64,000 nucleotides of DNA from Citrobacter sp. 18056 (GTDB taxonomy: Bacteria > Pseudomonadota > Gammaproteobacteria > Enterobacterales > Enterobacteriaceae), in NCBI GenBank assembly GCA_902706235.1, contig CACSJR010000001.1, forward strand, positions 1 to 64,000. Direction: 5' to 3'. Positions within the stretch are counted from its first letter, which is position 1, and the number at the start of each line of letters is the position of its first letter. This document shows positions 58,029-64,000 of this stretch, piece after piece. The position numbers were made by a program, and so were the translations under genes. The notes beneath the pieces were generated by a model. It was given only the letters and a program-made list of their open reading frames with translations, was not told where the DNA came from and searched no databases.

Positions 58029-58074
58029 TACCCCCTAATTGCCAGGGGTGGCAGAGGAAGGGTGTAAAGGGGTA
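58029..58074. promoter_or_regulatory. NarL heptamer sites upstream of narK
   Basis: A TACCCCC on the plus strand (58029-58035) and an exact TACCCCT on the minus strand (58068-58074) fit the NarL consensus TACYYMT. Another near-match, TACTCCC, lies at about 58126. They fall 105-150 bp before the FNR site in the narX-narK divergent region (311 bp), which holds no gene. Confidence 0.65.
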
Positions 58075-58177
58075 ATCTCTGCCTGAGCAACGTGAAAAAC
58101 CACAGTTTTTTGCGTGTTAAGGTCTACTCCCTAAGGGTGATGCCCGTTTTTCGCCCAAAAATATGTTCTCTTTTCCT

Positions 58178-58191
58178 TTGATTTATATCAA
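58178..58191. promoter_or_regulatory. FNR site upstream of narK
   Basis: TTGAT-TTAT-ATCAA is a perfect match to the FNR consensus TTGAT-N4-ATCAA, 60 bp before the narK ATG. It should make narK anaerobically induced, as in E. coli. Confidence 0.88.
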
Positions 58192-58250
58192 CTTACCCTG
58201 GCTGGTAAACCCTAATGTGGCGGCAACTAACTCCATCATTTGAGGTTTAT

Positions 58251-59642
58251 ATGAGTCACACTTCCGCATCGGAAAAGGATAAAGGCGCGGTCATCACTGA
58301 CTGGCGCCCTGAAGACCCGGCTTTCTGGCAGTCTCGTGGCCACCGTGTTGCCAGTCGCAACCTGTGGATTTCCGTTCCCTGCCTGCTGCTCGCGTTTTGC
58401 GTCTGGATGTTGTTCAGCGCCGTAGCTGTAAACCTCAATAAAGTCGGTTTTAACTTCACCACCGATCAGCTGTTCATGCTGACCGCGCTGCCTGCGTTGT
58501 CCGGCGCACTGCTTCGCGTACCTTACGCATTTATGGTACCGGTTTTCGGCGGTCGTCGCTGGACTGCATTCAGTACCGGGATCATGATTATTCCGTGCGT
58601 ATGGCTGGGATTTGCAGTGCAAGACACCTCTACGCCGTTTAGCGTCTTTATGATTATCGCGCTGCTGTGCGGTTTTGCCGGGGCAAACTTTGCTTCAAGT
58701 ATGGCAAACATCAGCTTCTTCTTCCCGAAAGTGAAGCAGGGCGGGGCGTTGGGTCTGAACGGCGGTCTGGGTAACATGGGTGTGAGCGTAATGCAGCTGG
58801 TTGCACCGCTGGTTATCTCCGTCTCCGTATTCGCCATGTTTGGCGGCGACGGTGTGGCTCAGCCAGACGGTTCTTCGCTGTTCCTTGAGAACGCGGCGTG
58901 GATTTGGGTTCCGTTCCTGATTATCTTCACCCTCGCAGCCTGGTTCTTCATGAACGACCTGGCGGCGTCGAAAGCCTCTCTGAAAGAGCAGTTGCCGGTC
59001 CTGAAGCGTGGTCACCTGTGGATCATGGCGGTGCTGTATCTGGCAACCTTCGGCTCGTTCATCGGCTTCTCTGCCGGTTTTGCAATGCTGTCGAAAACCC
59101 AGTTCCCGGACGTGCAGATCCTGCACTTCGCGTTCTTCGGTCCGTTTATCGGTGCGCTGGCACGCTCACTGGGCGGCGGAATTTCTGACCGCCTGGGCGG
59201 CACACGCGTCACGCTGATTAACTTCATCGCGATGGCCGTTTTCTCCGCACTGCTGTTCCTGACCCTGCCAACTAACGGCCAGGGCGGTAATTTCATTGCC
59301 TTCTTCGCGGTATTCATGGGCCTGTTCCTGACAGCCGGTCTGGGAAGTGCATCCACCTTCCAGATGATCTCCGTTATCTTCCGTAAGCTGACCATGGATA
59401 AAGTGAAGGCCGAAGGTGGAAGCGAAGAACATGCTCTGCGTGAAGCTGCAACCGATACGGCGGCGGCGTTGGGCTTCATCTCTGCAATCGGCGCGATTGG
59501 CGGCTTCTTCATCCCGAAATCCTTCGGTATTTCTCTGGAGATGACCGGTTCTCCGGCGGGTGCTATGAAAGTATTCCTCGTGTTCTACATCGCCTGTGTG
59601 CTGATCACCTGGGTGGTATACGGACGTAAAACAAAAAAATAA
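58251..59642 (+). CDS. narK: Nitrate/nitrite transporter NarK
   Basis: The 463-residue MFS transporter brings in nitrate and exports nitrite during nitrate respiration, the same length as E. coli NarK. Family marks are the substrate arginines in LRVPYAFMVPVFGGRR and ARSLGGGISDRLGG, and the two nitrate signature stretches (GFAGANFASSMANISFFFP, AGLGSASTFQMIS). The start at 58251 follows TGAGG; the upstream ATG at 58215 adds 12 unmatched residues. Confidence 0.98.
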   Translation: MSHTSASEKDKGAVITDWRPEDPAFWQSRGHRVASRNLWISVPCLLLAFCVWMLFSAVAVNLNKVGFNFTTDQLFMLTALPALSGALLRVPYAFMVPVFGGRRWTAFSTGIMIIPCVWLGFAVQDTSTPFSVFMIIALLCGFAGANFASSMANISFFFPKVKQGGALGLNGGLGNMGVSVMQLVAPLVISVSVFAMFGGDGVAQPDGSSLFLENAAWIWVPFLIIFTLAAWFFMNDLAASKASLKEQLPVLKRGHLWIMAVLYLATFGSFIGFSAGFAMLSKTQFPDVQILHFAFFGPFIGALARSLGGGISDRLGGTRVTLINFIAMAVFSALLFLTLPTNGQGGNFIAFFAVFMGLFLTAGLGSASTFQMISVIFRKLTMDKVKAEGGSEEHALREAATDTAAALGFISAIGAIGGFFIPKSFGISLEMTGSPAGAMKVFLVFYIACVLITWVVYGRKTKK

Positions 59643-59661
59643 GCGTTACTTTTTGATTATC

Positions 59662-59689
59662 ATGGCGCGAGAGATCGCGCCATTTTTTT
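59662..59689 (+). terminator. Rho-independent terminator of narK
   Basis: ATGGCGCGA pairs perfectly with TCGCGCCAT around GAGA and is followed by a T-run, 20 bp after the narK stop. Confidence 0.95.
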
Positions 59690-59713
59690 ATCCTCATTTA
59701 GTTACAACATACT

Positions 59714-59784
59714 TACTCATTTTTCTGTGTTATCGGCCTGTGCTTTTTGGCGCGTAAAAGGCGCGGGAGCAGGCGTCTACCCCT
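59714..59784. promoter_or_regulatory. NarL heptamer sites upstream of narG
   Basis: TACTCAT at 59714-59720 and TACCCCT at 59778-59784 are exact TACYYMT matches. They lie 144-214 bp before the FNR site at 59928. In E. coli, NarL sites sit far upstream of narG with IHF bending the DNA between, and the AT-rich stretch 59825-59880 would suit IHF. Confidence 0.7.
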
Positions 59785-59927
59785 TAATACCTCGCGATGG
59801 TCTTCAGTCTCAGAAGAAGCCGGACATTTCTCAATAAATACCTATAAAACAATGAGTTAAAAAATAAAAATAACTAATCCTTTGGTGGTATTTGGCTTTT
59901 TGCGCCCGATTGTTAACAAATCCCGCC

Positions 59928-59941
59928 TTGATCGTCATCAA
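59928..59941. promoter_or_regulatory. FNR site upstream of narG
   Basis: TTGAT-CGTC-ATCAA is a perfect FNR consensus about 92 bp before the narG ATG. The 390-bp narK-narG gap otherwise holds the narK terminator and NarL sites and no gene. Confidence 0.88.
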
Positions 59942-60032
59942 TTCCCATCTCCTTTCATAAGGTTACTTTCGCCGCAATTGTTGCAATGTCGATTTATCAG
60001 AGAGCCGACAGGCTCCATACAGGAGAAACCCG

Positions 60033-63000
60033 ATGAGCAAATTTCTGGACCGGTTTCGCTACTTCAAGCAGAAGGGCGAAACGTTTGCCGATGGGCATGG
60101 TCAGCTTATGGAAACTAACCGGGACTGGGAAGATGGATACCGCCAGCGGTGGCAGCATGACAAAGTGGTGCGTTCTACCCACGGCGTAAACTGCACGGGT
60201 TCATGTAGCTGGAAGATTTACGTGAAAAACGGTCTGGTCACCTGGGAAACCCAGCAGACCGATTACCCGCGTACCCGTCCGGATATGCCAAACCATGAGC
60301 CGCGCGGCTGCCCACGTGGCGCCAGTTACTCCTGGTATCTCTACAGCGCAAACCGTTTGAAATATCCACTGATGCGCAAACGCCTGATGAAAATGTGGCG
60401 TGAAGCGAAAGTTCAGCATCCGGATCCGGTGAATGCCTGGGCTTCTATCATCGAAGACTCAGACAAAGCCAAAAGTTTCAAACAGGCCCGTGGTCGCGGC
60501 GGCTTCGTGCGTTCTTCATGGCAGGAAGTGAACGAGCTGATCGCCGCGTCGAACGTCTACACCATCAAAACCTACGGTCCTGACCGTGTGGCGGGCTTCT
60601 CGCCAATCCCGGCGATGTCGATGGTTTCCTACGCAGCGGGCGCGCGTTACCTGTCTCTGCTTGGCGGTACCTGCCTGAGCTTCTACGACTGGTATTGCGA
60701 CTTGCCTCCGGCGTCTCCGCAGACCTGGGGTGAGCAAACCGACGTGCCTGAGTCGGCCGACTGGTATAACTCTTCATACATCATCGCCTGGGGTTCTAAC
60801 GTGCCGCAGACGCGTACCCCGGACGCTCACTTCTTTACCGAAGTGCGTTACAAAGGCACCAAAACCGTCGCGGTTACCCCTGACTACGCTGAAATCGCCA
60901 AGCTGTGCGATCTGTGGCTGGCCCCGAAACAGGGTACCGATGCTGCAATGGCACTGGCGATGGGCCACGTCATGCTGCGCGAATTCCACCTCGATAAACC
61001 GAGCCAGTACTTCACCGACTACGTGCGTCGTTATACCGATATGCCGATGCTGGTGGCGCTGGAAGAACGTGACGGTTACTACGCTGCAGGCCGTATGCTG
61101 CGTGCGTCAGACCTCGTTGACGGTCTGGGCCAGGAACAGAATCCAGAATGGAAAACCGTTGCCTTTGACGATAACGGCGAAATGACCGTACCGAACGGCT
61201 CGATCGGTTTCCGCTGGGGCGATAAAGGCAAATGGAACCTCGAACAGCGCGACGGTAAAAGCGGCGAAGAAGTTCAGCTGCGCCTGAGCATGCTCGGTAG
61301 CCACGACGATATCGCTGAAGTCGGTTTCCCGTATTTCGGCGGCGATGGTACCGAACATTTCACCAACGTAGAACTGGAAAACATTCTGCTGCACAAACTG
61401 CCGGTGAAACGCCTGCAGATGGCAGACGGTTCCACTCAACTGGTGACCACCGTTTACGACCTGACCATGGCCAACTACGGCCTGGAACGCGGTCTGAACG
61501 ACGAAAACTGTGCCAGCAGCTACGACGACATCAAAGCGTATACCCCGGCATGGGCTGAAAAAATCACCGGCGTGTCCCGTGCGCAGATCATCCGTACCGC
61601 GCGTGAATTCGCGGACAACGCGGATAAGACCCACGGTCGTTCGATGATCATCGTCGGCGCGGGCCTGAACCACTGGTATCACCTCGATATGAACTATCGC
61701 GGGATTATCAACATGCTGATTTTCTGTGGCTGCGTAGGCCAGAGCGGCGGCGGTTGGGCACACTATGTGGGCCAGGAAAAACTGCGTCCGCAAACCGGCT
61801 GGACGCCGCTGGCGTTCGCGCTGGACTGGAACCGTCCGCCGCGTCACATGAACAGCACCTCGTATTTCTACAACCACTCCAGCCAGTGGCGTTATGAAAC
61901 CCTGACCGCGCAGGAACTGCTGTCGCCGATGGCGGATAAATCCCGCTACACCGGCCATCTGGTTGACTTCAACGTGCGTGCAGAACGCATGGGCTGGCTG
62001 CCTTCCGCGCCGCAGCTGGGCACTAACCCGCTGCACATTGCGGCTGACGCCGAGAAAGCAGGCATGTCCGCGGTGGACTACACCGTTAAATCCCTGAAAG
62101 ACGGCTCGATGCACTTTGCATCTGAGCGTCCGGATAACGGCAAAAACCACCCACGTAACATGTTTATCTGGCGTTCAAACCTGCTGGGCTCGTCCGGTAA
62201 AGGCCACGAATACATGCTGAAGTACCTGCTGGGTACCGAGCACGGCATTCAGGGTAAAGACCTGGGCGTACAGGGTGGCGTGAAGCCTGAAGAAGTGGAA
62301 TGGGTGGATAACGGCCTCGACGGCAAACTGGATCTGGTCGTCACGCTGGACTTCCGCCTGTCGAGCACCTGTCTGTTCTCTGACATCGTGCTGCCGACCG
62401 CCACCTGGTATGAAAAAGACGACATGAATACCTCGGATATGCATCCGTTTATTCACCCGCTGTCTGCGGCTGTCGATCCGGCGTGGGAATCGAAAAGCGA
62501 CTGGGATATCTACAAAGACATCGCTAAGAAATTCTCCGAAGTCTGCGTCGGCCATCTGGGTAAAGAAACTGATGTGGTGACGCTGCCAATCCAGCACGAT
62601 TCCCCGGCCGAAATGGCACAGGCGATGGACGTGAAGGACTGGAAGAAAGGCGAATGTGACCTGATTCCGGGCAAAACCGCGCCGCACATCATGACCGTAG
62701 AACGTGACTACCCGGCCACCTGGGAACGCTTTACCTCAGTCGGACCGCTGCTGGAGAAAATCGGCAACGGCGGGAAAGGCATTGCCTGGAACACCGACAG
62801 CGAAGTCGAGCTGCTGCGTAAGCTGAACTACACCAAGGCCGACGGCCCGGCGAAAGGCCAGCCGATGATCAGCACGGCGATTGATGCCGCAGAAATGATC
62901 CTGACGCTGGCACCGGAAACCAATGGGCAAGTGGCGGTGAAAGCCTGGGCCGCATTGAGTGAAATCACCGGTCGTGACCACACGCATCTGGCGCTGAATA

Positions 63001-63776
63001 AAGAAGACGAAAAAATTCGCTTCCGCGATATTCAGGCCCAGCCGCGCAAAATCATCTCCAGCCCGACCTGGTCTGGCCTTGAAGATGAACACGTCTCTTA
63101 TAACGCCGGTTACACCAACGTTCACGAGCTGATCCCGTGGCGTACGCTGTCAGGCCGTCAGCAGCTGTATCAGGATCACCAGTGGATGCGTGATTTCGGT
63201 GAAAGCCTGCTGGTGTACCGTCCGCCGATTGATACCCGTTCGGTGAAAGCGGTAATGGGCCAGAAGTCCAATGGCAACCCTGAGAAGGCGCTGAACTTCC
63301 TGACGCCGCACCAGAAATGGGGCATTCACTCAACTTACAGCGACAACCTGCTGATGCTGACCCTGTCACGCGGTGGCCCGATTGTCTGGATGAGTGAATC
63401 TGACGCCAAAGATCTGGGCATCGAAGATAACGACTGGATTGAAGTATTCAACAGCAACGGTTCCCTGACCGCGCGAGCGGTGGTGAGCCAGCGCGTTCCG
63501 GCCGGGATGACCATGATGTATCACGCCCAGGAACGTATCGTGAACCTGCCTGGATCGGAAATTACCGGTCAGCGTGGCGGGATCCACAACTCGGTGACCC
63601 GTATCAGCCCGAAACCGACCCATATGATTGGCGGTTATGCGCAGCTGGCGTACGGCTTTAACTACTACGGCACCGTCGGCTCGAACCGTGATGAGTTCGT
63701 GGTCGTCCGTAAGATGAAGAACATTGACTGGTTAGATGGCGAAGGTAACGACCAGGTACAGGAGAGCGTAAAATGA
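60033..63776 (+). CDS. narG: Respiratory nitrate reductase A, alpha subunit
   Basis: The 1247-residue catalytic subunit of NarGHI reduces nitrate at a molybdo-bis-MGD centre on the cytoplasmic face. The FS0 cluster ligands are visible as His then Cys-Cys in HGVNCTGSCSW and a later Cys in EPRGCPRGAS. The active-site region around IAWGSNVPQTRTPDAHFF and the MGD folds follow the E. coli protein in order and length. It starts 8 bp after AGGAG and overlaps narH by 4 bp (ATGA). Confidence 0.98.
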   Translation: MSKFLDRFRYFKQKGETFADGHGQLMETNRDWEDGYRQRWQHDKVVRSTHGVNCTGSCSWKIYVKNGLVTWETQQTDYPRTRPDMPNHEPRGCPRGASYSWYLYSANRLKYPLMRKRLMKMWREAKVQHPDPVNAWASIIEDSDKAKSFKQARGRGGFVRSSWQEVNELIAASNVYTIKTYGPDRVAGFSPIPAMSMVSYAAGARYLSLLGGTCLSFYDWYCDLPPASPQTWGEQTDVPESADWYNSSYIIAWGSNVPQTRTPDAHFFTEVRYKGTKTVAVTPDYAEIAKLCDLWLAPKQGTDAAMALAMGHVMLREFHLDKPSQYFTDYVRRYTDMPMLVALEERDGYYAAGRMLRASDLVDGLGQEQNPEWKTVAFDDNGEMTVPNGSIGFRWGDKGKWNLEQRDGKSGEEVQLRLSMLGSHDDIAEVGFPYFGGDGTEHFTNVELENILLHKLPVKRLQMADGSTQLVTTVYDLTMANYGLERGLNDENCASSYDDIKAYTPAWAEKITGVSRAQIIRTAREFADNADKTHGRSMIIVGAGLNHWYHLDMNYRGIINMLIFCGCVGQSGGGWAHYVGQEKLRPQTGWTPLAFALDWNRPPRHMNSTSYFYNHSSQWRYETLTAQELLSPMADKSRYTGHLVDFNVRAERMGWLPSAPQLGTNPLHIAADAEKAGMSAVDYTVKSLKDGSMHFASERPDNGKNHPRNMFIWRSNLLGSSGKGHEYMLKYLLGTEHGIQGKDLGVQGGVKPEEVEWVDNGLDGKLDLVVTLDFRLSSTCLFSDIVLPTATWYEKDDMNTSDMHPFIHPLSAAVDPAWESKSDWDIYKDIAKKFSEVCVGHLGKETDVVTLPIQHDSPAEMAQAMDVKDWKKGECDLIPGKTAPHIMTVERDYPATWERFTSVGPLLEKIGNGGKGIAWNTDSEVELLRKLNYTKADGPAKGQPMISTAIDAAEMILTLAPETNGQVAVKAWAALSEITGRDHTHLALNKEDEKIRFRDIQAQPRKIISSPTWSGLEDEHVSYNAGYTNVHELIPWRTLSGRQQLYQDHQWMRDFGESLLVYRPPIDTRSVKAVMGQKSNGNPEKALNFLTPHQKWGIHSTYSDNLLMLTLSRGGPIVWMSESDAKDLGIEDNDWIEVFNSNGSLTARAVVSQRVPAGMTMMYHAQERIVNLPGSEITGQRGGIHNSVTRISPKPTHMIGGYAQLAYGFNYYGTVGSNRDEFVVVRKMKNIDWLDGEGNDQVQESVK

Positions 63777-64000
63777 AAATTCGTTCACAAGTCGGCATGG
63801 TGCTGAATCTCGACAAATGCATCGGCTGCCACACCTGCTCAGTCACCTGTAAAAACGTCTGGACCAGTCGCGAAGGCGTGGAGTACGCGTGGTTCAATAA
63901 CGTGGAAACCAAGCCGGGCGTCGGCTTCCCTAACGACTGGGAAAACCAGGAGAAATGGAAGGGCGGCTGGATCCGTAAAATCAACGGCAAACTGGTGCCG
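63773..64000 (+). CDS. narH: Respiratory nitrate reductase A, beta subunit, 3' end beyond the window
   Basis: The first 76 codons of the iron-sulfur subunit are present: MKIRSQVGMVLNLDKCIGCH, then TCSVTCKNVWTSREG. The four Cys in KCIGCHTCSVTC bind the first [4Fe-4S] cluster. NarH carries electrons from NarI haem to NarG. GGAG lies upstream, inside narG, and the start overlaps the narG stop. Confidence 0.97.
   Translation, partial: MKIRSQVGMVLNLDKCIGCHTCSVTCKNVWTSREGVEYAWFNNVETKPGVGFPNDWENQEKWKGGWIRKINGKLVP

Noticed and set aside
61107-62150. 347-codon minus-strand frame inside narG
   Set aside because: Antisense shadow of a strongly codon-biased gene with no start signal.

Overview
The window looks like a chromosomal segment of an Enterobacteriaceae bacterium close to Enterobacter, Lelliottia or Leclercia. 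The right half follows the Escherichia coli gene order (ychF-pth-ychH-dauA-prs-ispE-lolB / hemA-prfA-prmC-sirB1-kdsA / chaA / chaB-chaC / ychN / ychO / narL-narX / narK-narGH) with close protein similarity. The accessory genes in the left half are typical of plant- and soil-associated enterobacteria. No rRNA, tRNA, CRISPR array or intact insertion sequence was found.

Region 1 (1-2491) holds the 3' part of a DUF917-family gene and the RNA helicase gene dbpA. Region 2 (2526-12910) is a type VI secretion (T6SS) remnant. It keeps hcp, tssB, tssC and tssE. The first ~80 codons of tssF are fused out of frame to an internal piece of vgrG, which is fused to the end of a DUF4150 PAAR-like gene. An intact 1459-residue Rhs protein with an AT-rich variable tip and an Imm40-like immunity gene follow. 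Behind them lie pieces of symE, rhs and an NCS1 permease, closed by a REP element. Region 3 (12921-15832) is a minus-strand trio: a membrane-anchored protein with a kinase fold but every catalytic residue replaced, a periplasmic protein, and a lipoprotein. I see this as the least described part of the window.

Region 4 (16170-19641) carries a GAPDH paralogue, a GlxA-type regulator and an HpaX-like transporter. Region 5 (19908-31726) is a complete indole-3-acetate catabolic cluster, iacR-iacHABICDEFG. It continues into an MHS-family transporter and catBCA, so IAA to catechol to muconolactone and on to the enol-lactone is encoded on one strand. The later beta-ketoadipate steps are not in the window. 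Region 6 (31772-37090) has a YdeP-type molybdoenzyme, an AT-rich MFS/LysR divergent pair and a glutathione peroxidase.

Region 7 (37248-55503) is core genome: tRNA recycling, PRPP, isoprenoid, lipoprotein sorting, haem, release factor and KDO synthesis, then cation transport and small conserved genes. sirB2, present between prmC and sirB1 in E. coli, is missing. Region 8 (55500-64000) is the nitrate respiration locus: NarXL two-component system, NarK transporter, and NarG with the start of NarH. Visible FNR and NarL sites lie in front of narK and narG.
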